Source of the DNA: Paenibacillus ihbetae
GTDB taxonomy: Bacteria > Bacillota > Bacilli > Paenibacillales > Paenibacillaceae
Length of the DNA: 64,000 nt
NCBI RefSeq assembly: GCF_002741055.1
Contig: NZ_CP016809.1
Location: forward strand, 2,936,501-3,000,500
Direction: 5' to 3'
In this document: one piece after another, positions 42,516 through 51,376 of the stretch
How the letters are laid out: each line of letters begins with the position of its first letter
Position numbering within the stretch: position 1 is the stretch's first letter
The notes under the pieces: model-generated
The model's input: only the letters and a program-made list of their open reading frames with translations
Databases searched by the model: none
Told to the model about the DNA's origin: nothing
Translations under genes and position numbers: made by a program

Positions 42516-44450
42516 TTATATCCTCTTCAAAGCATCCATCTTGTCGATATATTCTTCCGCAATGGATTCTCCGTCAATCAGCAGATCGCCAATGGTATCC
42601 ATCGCAGCCTCGTTAATTTCATCCAGCAGCAGGGCAGGCATCGAGCCTGCGCGTTCTGCAATGGGCTGCAGTGCAGCCGAATTCGGCCCAGCCTTCAAGG
42701 CGTGCAGAATCTCCATATGCGCAGACGTCAGACGCTCCGCAAGCTGCTGCCAATCCTCATCCTCCACATTCCATTGCCATGCCTGTCCGTGTGAATGGGA
42801 TGCTTCCTCCGCTTTATTCGCTTCAGCCTCCGGTCCCCGATCAATATGAGGCATAGCTCTAGCGCCAAGCGTTACTTCAGCGGTTTCCGCATAAGATCCC
42901 CCTGTAGTTTGTCGAGTCGGTACGTTTGCCGCTTCGACGGTCGTTAGTTTTGCCGCTTTTACGGTCGTTGCGTTAGTCGTCCCTTTGATCCGCGGTTCCA
43001 TTCCGAAAGAATCTTCGCTAGGGAGCCCCGCATCAAAGTCCATCACGGCCTGAACGACATCCACACTCTTCGGTTTACGCTTTCCAGATGAGACGGCTTT
43101 CGGGGACTGATCAGAGCTTGCATGGACTAATGAGGACTTCTCACTCAAGGCCTCCTCCGATCCGGCCTCCTCGACAAGCAGCATGTCGCGGACCTCATCC
43201 GACTCCCGCTGCAGGCGCTGCAGCTTTCTTGTATCGATCTGCACCTCCGGGATGCTCTTCCTGCGCTCGGCTTCAAGCTGCAGTTCTATTTCTTTGGTCA
43301 AATACCGCTCAACCAACTGCGCCACATCCGGTCCGATGGCTTCCGTCCCGCGAAGCCGTCCTTTGAAGCCCCTAAGCTCCCTCAGCTTGTTCTCCGTCAG
43401 CCGGGTCAACCCGGTCATGTAGGCCCGCAACGGGGCATACTCGCTTAAGGAGAGGATCGTTAGGACAACCGTTCGCCCATGCAGACCATGATCATACACC
43501 GCGCTGCGGAACAGATATCGCTTGACCTGCCTTGGCCGGGGCTGGAAGCGGTCGATGAAGCGCTGCCCCGTCTTTTTGGCCAAATAGCTGTCGACCAGCG
43601 CCACAACCCTCGGGGCATACCGCTGCATGTCCTTGCGTCCGGATTCCTGATAGAAACGGCTCTTCTCGGCATCATAATCCAGCAGACCGCACAGCAGCTC
43701 CCAGGTCAGCTCGGCAGGCTGAAGGGAGAAGCGCCGCATGTACTCCCGTTCCTTCAATTCCGGCGAAATGGCCCTCGGCAGGCGATCATACGTCTCGGGA
43801 ATCGGCATATCCAGGTGATGCACGATCATAAAATCATATAGCCATTCCCGCAAATACATATTGAGCTTGGCATAACGCTCTCGGTAAGCGTTCCATGCTT
43901 GCAGCATCAAATCGTATCCTTGCCGCGGGTCGCTCCAGCCTACGCCGTGAATCAGCTCGTAAAAGTACAAGAATAAATAGGATAAATCCGTATCCGGGTA
44001 CCGGCCGGACCGTACCTCCTCCCGCCAGTAAAAATACCAGCGAAACTGTTCAGGGCTCATCTGCTCGTACGTCGGCCAGTACGTTTTGAACGGAACGAAT
44101 GGAGCCTCTTGCTCCGTATGCCAGGCCAGCTCCCGTGCTTTCAGCGCGAATTGCTGCTCCTTGGTCACATAACGGAAGCTGTCGTCCAAATTCAGGTCGA
44201 GGGGCTGCTGCGGCTTTACAACCAACGAGCTTCTCCCCATCGGTGCTTGAGGTGCCTCCGTTTGCCGATCCTGCTCTTGATCCGGATCCAGCCCCTCCCC
44301 GGTCCGGGCGGCAAGCGGCATGTCCCGCTCCTCCCCGCCGAACTCGATTTCCGCAAAACGAATCCCCTGATCATTGACCAGCGTGGTTTGTCTTATGTGC
44401 TTTATGTGATTGTTTTTGTCATTATTGAAATCCGGCTTCTCATTTTTCAT
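42516..44450 (-). CDS. TerB-N/TerB-C domain protein
   Basis: A 644-residue protein. Residues about 90-215 match the TerB-N domain (YWPTYEQMSPEQFRWYFYWR; DLSYLFLYFYELIHGVGW). The middle is helical, residues about 440-545 are a low-complexity linker, and residues about 550-640 match TerB-C (MDTIGDLLIDGESIAEEYID). Ter-domain proteins have been tied by comparative genomics to stress and predicted anti-phage complexes, but their molecular action is unknown. It is the first gene of the TerB-BrxD-helicase operon, with GGAGG ten bases before ATG 44450, and is divergent from an M50-like protease gene. Confidence 0.83.
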   Translation of the reverse strand: MKNEKPDFNNDKNNHIKHIRQTTLVNDQGIRFAEIEFGGEERDMPLAARTGEGLDPDQEQDRQTEAPQAPMGRSSLVVKPQQPLDLNLDDSFRYVTKEQQFALKARELAWHTEQEAPFVPFKTYWPTYEQMSPEQFRWYFYWREEVRSGRYPDTDLSYLFLYFYELIHGVGWSDPRQGYDLMLQAWNAYRERYAKLNMYLREWLYDFMIVHHLDMPIPETYDRLPRAISPELKEREYMRRFSLQPAELTWELLCGLLDYDAEKSRFYQESGRKDMQRYAPRVVALVDSYLAKKTGQRFIDRFQPRPRQVKRYLFRSAVYDHGLHGRTVVLTILSLSEYAPLRAYMTGLTRLTENKLRELRGFKGRLRGTEAIGPDVAQLVERYLTKEIELQLEAERRKSIPEVQIDTRKLQRLQRESDEVRDMLLVEEAGSEEALSEKSSLVHASSDQSPKAVSSGKRKPKSVDVVQAVMDFDAGLPSEDSFGMEPRIKGTTNATTVKAAKLTTVEAANVPTRQTTGGSYAETAEVTLGARAMPHIDRGPEAEANKAEEASHSHGQAWQWNVEDEDWQQLAERLTSAHMEILHALKAGPNSAALQPIAERAGSMPALLLDEINEAAMDTIGDLLIDGESIAEEYIDKMDALKRI

Positions 44451-44594
44451 CGGTCATGAACCTCCGTCATGACTTCAATTATACCATTTTGCATGGCCAG
44501 TCTAATGGATTTTCATATGAAACTCATCTATATTATAAGGGATGAAAGCGAACGATGCTCCAGATCAAAGACTGAAGCCGGAAAGGACTTCCTG

Positions 44595-45257
44595 ATGAAT
44601 AAATGGATCAAGGCACTATTATTTCTGGTAGGAGCGGCCATTCTGACCCGGCTGATCCCCTTCTCTTCCTGGTTCCGCATCCTCGATACGATGATTCACG
44701 AACTGGGACACGCACTCATGACCCTCCTCATGTCCGGCCGAGTGCTCAGCATTGAGCTGAACCCCGATCACAGCGGCGTCACGTATTCCATGCTGTCCTC
44801 GGGGGGCTGGAGTCCTGTTATTGTCTCGCTGGCAGGGTATATATCGGCCTCCGTGTTCGCCATTCTCATGTTCCTGGGATATGCCCGTAAGCGGCAGGGC
44901 GAAGGCTTAATGACCATTACCGCGCTGGCGGTTATTATGATTATTTTCTTCGTACACAAGGGGTATGGGCTGTGGTGGCTCATTATTTTCATCATAGTCA
45001 ATCTTATCTTCTACATGCTGGGACCGAAAATCCGTAATTTCTATTACCTGCTTCTGGCCTTTCTCGTGCTCGAGGAGTCCGTCATGGGGCCGTTGACCTT
45101 GGCCATACGGGCGCTGAGCCAGCCATCGCAAGCAGGAGACGCAAGCAATCTGGCCAATATGACTGTGGTTCCCGCGATTATCTGGGCCCTGCTGTTCTTC
45201 GTCTTTTCTCTGTGGTGCGCCAAGGTGGCGCTGCAGCTGTTCTGGAAGAAGCGATGA
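44595..45257 (+). CDS. M50-like membrane metalloprotease
   Basis: A 220-residue membrane protein with about six helices. The zinc motif HELGH is in MIHELGHALMTLL near residue 36, in or beside a membrane segment as in M50B-type site-2-like proteases. The family is seen in Firmicutes with unknown substrates. ATG 44595 is chosen because AAAGGA lies eight bases upstream; the frame from 44469 would overlap the divergent promoter region. It is divergent from the TerB-type operon. Confidence 0.8.
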   Translation: MNKWIKALLFLVGAAILTRLIPFSSWFRILDTMIHELGHALMTLLMSGRVLSIELNPDHSGVTYSMLSSGGWSPVIVSLAGYISASVFAILMFLGYARKRQGEGLMTITALAVIMIIFFVHKGYGLWWLIIFIIVNLIFYMLGPKIRNFYYLLLAFLVLEESVMGPLTLAIRALSQPSQAGDASNLANMTVVPAIIWALLFFVFSLWCAKVALQLFWKKR

Positions 45258-45317
45258 TGGGCCGTCCCGCTTACCTGTATTTTGAAAGGAGCTGCTTAGC
45301 CTTTAATTGTTATGACA

Positions 45318-45862
45318 GATTGTAATACCAAGTGCAACAATTCCTCTGTGAAAGATTCGTGAGCGGTTTCGCCAACCCACGAGGCCTGTGGTTGATTAGA
45401 TCTAGTGAATGGGCGAGCTCCTCATCCTCAACTTGAGCGACATCAGTGCCTTCTGTGCGGAAACGTTCCATGATTTGCTCTGGAGACCACGTCGCTGGAG
45501 CTTTTCCTCTAAGGAAACAGACAAGAGGTCTGACCATTTACCCGAAGAAACGGAAGCCTTAATGCGTTCCTCATAAGCGTGCTGGGCTTTTTCAGCCCGA
45601 TAGGGCTACAACGCAGCAACAAGCTTCAACTCACGGCAAACCGTCGAAGGATGTCTTCCCCGTTCTTTTGCAATGGCTCTCAAACTATTGCCTTGCTGAT
45701 GGAGGATTTCTAACTTGCTGCGTTCAATTATGCTAAGCCGTGTGTAGCTCATAGCGGATTCTCCTTGTGTGAATGTGGTGTAGGAATTCATTTTACACGA
45801 ATCGGGCCATGGGCCCTTTTTTATTTAATTCCAGTAGGTGTTGCACTTCATAATTACAATCC
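45318..45862 (-). mobile_element. IS30-family insertion sequence, internally deleted and decayed
   Basis: Imperfect terminal inverted repeats bound the element: GATTGTAATACCAAGTGCAACA (45318-45339) and, inverted, GATTGTAATTATGAAGTGCAACA (45839-45862). Inside, on the minus strand, an ATG at 45752 behind AAGGAG opens the IS30 helix-turn-helix (YTRLSIIERSKLEILHQQG; GRHPSTVCRELK). Frameshifted pieces follow (YRAEKAQHAYEERIKA; TWSPEQIMERF), then a jump to the C-terminus (ELAHSLDLINHRPRG). The DDE core is missing and at least three frames are used, so it cannot transpose itself. Length is about 545 bases against roughly 1.1 kb for intact members. Confidence 0.82.
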
Positions 45863-45958
45863 GTCTATTAAAATGGCCTTCCACAATACGATTCCAGAAA
45901 AAACTTGGTGACCTGTCGCCTCACACTTCGAAACTCAAATTACTTCTCAGAGGAACCG

Positions 45959-46111
45959 ATGATTGAATATGAGGTCAAGGGTGGCAGCATTTCTAAAAAC
46001 GATATAGTTTGCATTACTAAGAATAGTAGTGATTCAATAAACGAGTCTGTTGCGGGGGAGCAATATGAGCTGGAAGGGGAAGAACGTTCACCACTAATGT
46101 CGATATTATAG
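45959..46111 (+). CDS. Possible 50-residue protein, unrecognised
   Basis: ATG 45959 has AGAGGA four bases upstream. The frame codes for a small acidic protein (MIEYEVKGGSISKNDIVCIT) and ends about 30 bases before a terminator hairpin. The frame is also open upstream to 45905, so it may be the tail of a damaged gene. No family is recognised. Confidence 0.3.
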   Translation: MIEYEVKGGSISKNDIVCITKNSSDSINESVAGEQYELEGEERSPLMSIL

Positions 46112-46143
46112 GCTTTTCTTGTACAATTATTAATCAAATAGAA

Positions 46144-46185
46144 AAGACAAGCCAAAGACTTGTAATAGCCAGCGGGGCTTGTCTT
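46144..46185. terminator. Terminator between the small ORF and the lipoprotein gene
   Basis: AAGACAAGCC (46144-46153) pairs with GGCTTGTCTT (46176-46185). The A-run before it favours use by the minus-strand lipoprotein gene. Confidence 0.65.
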
Positions 46186-46213
46186 ACCGTACAGTTCTCA
46201 AAGGCTAGCCTGT

Positions 46214-46588
46214 TTAATTCTCATAATGACGTATAAGTTCTTCAGAATCGGTAGTTTTTAAAACAATTTCATCTTTTTCAAAAAGAACAATTTGCGGGAA
46301 TGTATTTAAGTCGAAAATTCTTTCATAATTAAATTTTTGATCCTGGCTAACGTCAATGAACGAAACATTTGTGATGGGTTTATCAATCCTCAAGTTATTA
46401 TTTATATAATCAATATTCTTCTGTAATGTTTCAGTATATGAATCTTCTAATGATTTATTTGTAAAAACTACTACTGTGACCTCATTTGTTTGATTTTCTA
46501 ACAAAAAATCTGTGGCCTTCTCAGTGTTATTTTTACTGCATCCCGAAACTAATAAAGTTAACAACAACAAAATCAGGACATTCTTCAT
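46214..46588 (-). CDS. Small lipoprotein with a thioredoxin-like fold
   Basis: A 124-residue lipoprotein with lipobox LVSGC (cysteine 17). The remainder (VTVVVFTNKSLEDSY; FPQIVLFEKDEIVLKT) has the strand-helix pattern and cis-proline-like FPQ of thioredoxin-like proteins but lacks a CxxC pair, so redox activity is unlikely. AGGGGGAAAAC precedes ATG 46588. It is AT-rich like the secreted gene upstream and probably belongs to the same acquired islet. Confidence 0.65.
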   Translation of the reverse strand: MKNVLILLLLTLLVSGCSKNNTEKATDFLLENQTNEVTVVVFTNKSLEDSYTETLQKNIDYINNNLRIDKPITNVSFIDVSQDQKFNYERIFDLNTFPQIVLFEKDEIVLKTTDSEELIRHYEN

Positions 46589-46610
46589 GTTTTCCCCCTA
46601 AGCATTTTAA

Positions 46611-46633
46611 GAGACTGGCTGTCAACCAGTCTC
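46611..46633 (-). terminator. Hairpin between the secreted-protein gene and the lipoprotein gene
   Basis: GAGACTGG (46611-46618) pairs with CCAGTCTC (46626-46633). Only a short mixed T-tract follows on the minus strand, so termination is probably partial. Confidence 0.55.
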
Positions 46634-46658
46634 CGTCTTATTATGAACAAGGAAATAT

Positions 46659-47767
46659 CTATTGAACTTTTGCAGTTATATCGTGGTTATACGTATCGGT
46701 AAAGGTTGTCCACTGGGCTGGTTTATCATAAAAAGAATAGAAGGCTCCTATTTTAACATATACGCCTGCCTGAATTTTAACATTGGCACCCTTACCTGTA
46801 ATTTTTGTGATCCCTTGAATAGTATATTTATCTAAATCTCTTCCACTTGAATCTTGTAATGGAATATTAATATTACTCAAATCCCAACGAGCAGGATTAC
46901 CATCAGTCTTTTTGTTATCTGAACCGATTGGAATTTGAATTTCTGATCCTATTCCAGCGTAGGAAATTGTAATCGGTATAGTTGTTTTAGTAGTTTCTTT
47001 AACGATAGGATAAGTGTATGCAATAGCATAAGGACTTGTAGTTGTATAAGATTCATATCGAGTTAATAGAGTATAAATCCCAGACTGCTTTTTAATCAAT
47101 TGTCCAGTTCTTCCATAAGGATCTTTCCAAGTATTGATACTCGAAAAAAGAGGTTGGAATTTAATTTGGAGGTTATTGTCATTATTTGAAACAAGGTTGT
47201 TAGTATTCCATTGAACATTTGAGAAAGTATATTTACCATATTTCGCTGACTTAACATACGGCAGATTATCAGCCATTGGCATCACAAGTCCTTGGCTATT
47301 TTTCTCAATAATTTCGTGCATATTTTCTAAAGAAATCCACTCATTATTGTTAAAATGTATGAAAGTCTCTTCAGGAAACTCATTGCCAATAGAAGGCTTT
47401 GTAATAATTAAATCACCATTTGCATTCTCTTTTTTGTCATATCCAAGTTTTAATACGTATGATTCACCAGTATGCAACATTCCCTGAGCTGAGATTAGAG
47501 TTGTATTTGACTCAGTGTCATGGCTGATTTCATATAAACCCTCAGCCTCGATAATCCCATCTTTGGTGTCTAAAACAAGAGATAGGTCACTGTCAGATAT
47601 CAGATCTACCTTCAAGTTATTGTATTGTTTAATCTTTTCATAGGTTTCATTGTCATATTCATAAACATTGTTTATTGTAAAAGTATCCCTATATCTGCAA
47701 ATGCGAATTGCGGGAAAACACTAAGCATGAGTAGTAATGCAGCTAATAATATTAAACTTTTCTTCAA
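46659..47767 (-). pseudogene. Secreted protein of unknown function with a frameshift after the signal peptide
   Basis: A TTG start at 47767 sits eight bases behind AGGAGG and opens a clear signal peptide (KKSLILLAALLLMLSVFPQF, then AFAD). The frame stops about ten codons later. The -1 frame continues without interruption for about 340 codons to 46659 (DTFTINNVYEYDNETYEKI; TTIPITISYAGIGSEIQIP). Adding one G to the three-G run at 47687-47689 joins them into a single secreted protein of about 368 residues. I recognise no domain; the repeated beta-strand pattern suggests an extracellular beta protein. It may be a real mutation, a phase-variable run or a sequencing error. Confidence 0.7.
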
Positions 47768-48064
47768 ATTATGTGCCTCCTATTAGTTGTAATTAATATC
47801 AATTAAACGAGATTTCCCTGACATCATAGATGTGCTGGCCAGCTGCAGAAAAATCTTTATTGGCTCTGTCTCAATATAACTTAGCCTCCAGAAAGCGGAA
47901 GATTCTGTTAAGTAGATAGGCTGTTACGTTCTTCGTATCTCCTCCCAAATAAATTTTAAAAAATGTAGGCGCCTACATACTATAAACACGCTAACAGACC
48001 AATTGGTTACATTTCTTTTCACGATTTATCTTAATAACTCACTTTTGCAGAGAAAAAAAACAGA
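47768..48064. other. AT-rich upstream region with a perfect palindrome
   Basis: The region before the secreted-protein gene has no ORF. It holds ATGTAGGCGCCTACAT, a perfect 16-base palindrome at 47964-47979 embedded in A/T-rich flanks, which looks like a dimeric regulator site. I could not place a convincing promoter relative to it. Confidence 0.5.
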
Positions 48065-48484
48065 TTAATAGCATGTACAACGAGGGTTAAAGAACGATTG
48101 AATAGACTCCTTGACGAAAAATAGAAAAACACCGCTTCGTTGGTAAAAGTGAGAGTGTCGAGCCTCCACTACCACACAGCCCTCTATATGATAGGACAAA
48201 AGAAAGTCCTCAAACACTTGAATGCAGCAGGAATCAAAAGGAAATTGGGATTTACCTGTGCCTATTTGTTTCGTACTGTATTTGTCTAGTTGTTCCACCT
48301 GTAGAATTGGTTTCGTTTGCTGGAAAGCAACAAAGGTAAAGCGTTTTCCGTCACCGTCCAAAGAAGAATGAATGGCTGGATTGCTTCCAACCGATCTTAC
48401 CTTATCCGCCCAGAGATAATCTAGACCCTGGAGGATACTTGCATACCAAGATAATGATGACCACTGACTGAATTCAGATTGCCA
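48065..48484 (-). pseudogene. Unrecognised ORF lacking its 5' end
   Basis: The minus-strand frame is open for 140 codons from a TAG at 48485-48487 to the stop at 48065, but the first usable initiator is a TTG at 48361 with no ribosome site. The peptide upstream of it is protein-like (QWSSLSWYASILQGLDYLWA; VRSVGSNPAIHSSLDGDGKR), so the true start is probably lost. Right next to it begins the palindromic-repeat duplication, which may have cut the gene. No family is recognised. Confidence 0.4.
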
Positions 48485-48591
48485 CTATCATGATCTGTTT
48501 CCATTAACCTTTGCAGCTAAGCTGGGCTTTGCCTTTGCGCTTCCATGGGACACCCACAAGGGCTTTGCTGCATACTTCTTCCCCTGCCACA

Positions 48592-48705
48592 GGTGCGTAT
48601 ATCGGCGGAGGAGCAGCGCGTTCGCCTTTAAAATCGGGAAGTATCCTCACTTATTCCATGCTTAGTTTCCCGATTTTAACAGCGACCGGAGCTGATATAC
48701 GCACC
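48592..48705. repeat. Palindromic element, copy 1
   Basis: A 114-base element whose ends are inverted repeats GGTGCGTATATC and GATATACGCACC, with an inner pair AAAATCGGGAAG and a diverged TTTCCCGATTTT. It codes for nothing and could fold into a long hairpin. Confidence 0.85.
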
Positions 48706-48855
48706 GCCCCACGGCTCGCTAACGAGTGCAGCCACAGCCCCTTCCCCCTCCTCCAGAAAAAGCCCGGCTCCTGCCTTTGCAGCAAGCCGGGCTTTGCCTT
48801 TGTGCTTCCATGAGACACCCACGTGGCTGGGCTGCACACTTTCTCCCCTGCCACA

Positions 48856-48969
48856 GGTGCGTATATCGGCGGAGGAGCAGCGCGCTCGCCTTTAAAATCG
48901 GGAAGCATCCTCTACCTATTCCATTCTAGCTTCCCGATTTTAACAGCGACCGGAGCTGATATACGCACC
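48856..48969. repeat. Palindromic element, copy 2
   Basis: Same 114-base layout as copy 1, with a fully matched inner pair AAAATCGGGAAGC/GCTTCCCGATTTT. Confidence 0.87.
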
Positions 48970-49173
48970 GCCCCACGGCACGCTAAAAGGTGTGCAGCCA
49001 CAGCCCCTCCCTTCACTCCCGAAAAAAGCGCAAAATAAAAAGCCCAGCCCCCGCAAGAGCAGGAGCCTGGTGCAAAGCAATTGGTTGTTTTCACCATACG
49101 GTCGAACGAAGAGCGCGATTAATGGTATAATTGTAAATAGTTTAATAAAATCCCATGATAAGGGGGTGTTGAT

Positions 49174-49365
49174 ATGGGTTCGGCATTTGGTTTTGGAGGC
49201 CTGATCGCCAATCTAGTCATAATCTTTGTTGTTTTATTAGTCCTATATCGAATCGTAAAACTTGCGGTTAACCGATCTGAAATTAAAGAGGACATCACAA
49301 AATTAAGGGCTGAGGTAAAAAACTTACATACAAAAATTAATAACCTTGAAAAGTCAGACTTATGA
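49174..49365 (+). CDS. Small membrane protein with a coiled-coil tail
   Basis: A 63-residue protein: one hydrophobic helix (LIANLVIIFVVLLVLYRIV) followed by a charged heptad-like helix (ITKLRAEVKNLHTKINNLEK). AAGGGGGTG lies seven bases before ATG 49174. It sits between the two copies of the palindromic-element block and is less GC-rich than they are. No family is recognised; similar small membrane/coiled-coil proteins are often regulators of larger membrane complexes, but that is speculation. Confidence 0.65.
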   Translation: MGSAFGFGGLIANLVIIFVVLLVLYRIVKLAVNRSEIKEDITKLRAEVKNLHTKINNLEKSDL

Positions 49366-49376
49366 CGACCTGAGAC

Positions 49377-49455
49377 GATATACGCACCGGCCTACGGCAC
49401 CATCCCCATGTGCAGCCTTCAGCCAACGCCCTCACCCCAAGAAGCCCGGCTCCTG
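49377..49455. repeat. Truncated right end of a further palindromic element
   Basis: GATATACGCACC (49377-49388) and the following 60-odd bases match the right flank of copies 1 and 3, but the left half is missing, marking a junction of the rearrangement. Confidence 0.65.
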
Positions 49456-49539
49456 CCTTTGCAGCTAAGCTGGGCTTTGCCTTTGCGCTTCCATGGGACA
49501 CCCACAAGGGCTTTGCTGCATACTTCTTCCCCTGCCACA

Positions 49540-49653
49540 GGTGCGTATATCGGCGGAGGAGCTATGCGTTCGCCTTTAAAATCGGGAAGTATCCTCTGCC
49601 TACTCCATTCCAGCTTCCCGATTTTAACAGCGACCGGAGCTGATATACGCACC
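49540..49653. repeat. Palindromic element, copy 3
   Basis: Same 114-base layout with terminal GGTGCGTATATC/GATATACGCACC and inner AAAATCGGGAAG/CTTCCCGATTTT. Confidence 0.87.
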
Positions 49654-49803
49654 GCCCCACGGCTCGCTAACGAGTGCAGCCACAGCCCCTTCCCCCTCCT
49701 CCAGAAAAAGCCCGGCTCCTGCCTTTGCAGCAAGCCGGGCTTTGCCTTTGTGCTTCCATGAGACACCCACGTGGCTGGGCTGCACACTTTCTCCCCTGCC
49801 ACA

Positions 49804-49917
49804 GGTGCGTATATCGGCGGAGGAGCAGCGCGCTCGCCTTTAAAATCGGGAAGCATCCTCTACCTATTCCATTCTAGCTTCCCGATTTTAACAGCGACCG
49901 AAGCCGATATACGCACC
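49804..49917. repeat. Palindromic element, copy 4
   Basis: Same layout as the other copies. Two bases differ near the right end (GAAGCCGATATACG in place of GGAGCTGATATACG), so it is slightly diverged from copy 2. Confidence 0.87.
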
Positions 49918-49982
49918 GCCCCACGGCACGCTAACAAATGTGCAGCCACAGCCCCTTCCCCACTCCCAGAAAAGCGCAAAAT

Positions 49983-50024
49983 AAAAAGCCCAGCCCCCGC
50001 AACAGCAGGAACTGGGCTTCTTCA
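49983..50024 (-). terminator. Terminator of the glycolytic operon
   Basis: On the minus strand AAGCCCAGTTCCTGC pairs with GCGGGGGCTGGGCTT, followed by TTTTATTTTG, just past the eno stop. Confidence 0.88.
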
Positions 50025-50031
50025 TTTCAAA

Positions 50032-51351
<1,320 letters not shown>

Positions 51352-51376
51352 TTATGGTTTAAGATCTTGTCCGTCT

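Larger units (their letters stand above)
48508..49071. repeat. Direct duplication of a palindromic-element block, copy 1
   Basis: This block of about 565 bases is nearly identical to 49456-50021. It contains two palindromic elements, a terminator-like AAGCCCGGCT/AGCCGGGCTT hairpin (about 48757-48795) and a copy of the enolase terminator (about 49036-49068). Past the end, 49072-49115 still resembles the 3' part of eno (CAAAGCAATTGGTTGT against CGAAGCAATTGGTTGT at about 50103), so the duplication seems to have included the end of the gene. Frames reading through it are not genes. Confidence 0.85.
49456..50021. repeat. Direct duplication of a palindromic-element block, copy 2
   Basis: Nearly identical to 48508-49071 with a constant offset of 948 bases over most of its length. 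It abuts the enolase terminator and is presumably the original copy. Confidence 0.85.

Noticed and set aside
38939..44450. A full BREX or DISARM locus
   Set aside because: Only BrxD-like and helicase genes are shared; no PglX methylase, PglZ, BrxC, DrmA/B or PLD-nuclease gene is within the window.
48511..49038. Several overlapping Pro/Cys/Ser-rich frames in the repeat block, some with identical peptides
   Set aside because: They follow the duplicated palindromic DNA on both strands, with no ribosome sites; the identical peptides arise from the DNA repeats.
48592..49917. Regularly spaced repeats as a CRISPR array
   Set aside because: Units are 114-base palindromes with unequal spacing (264 and 684 bases), no short spacers and no cas genes.
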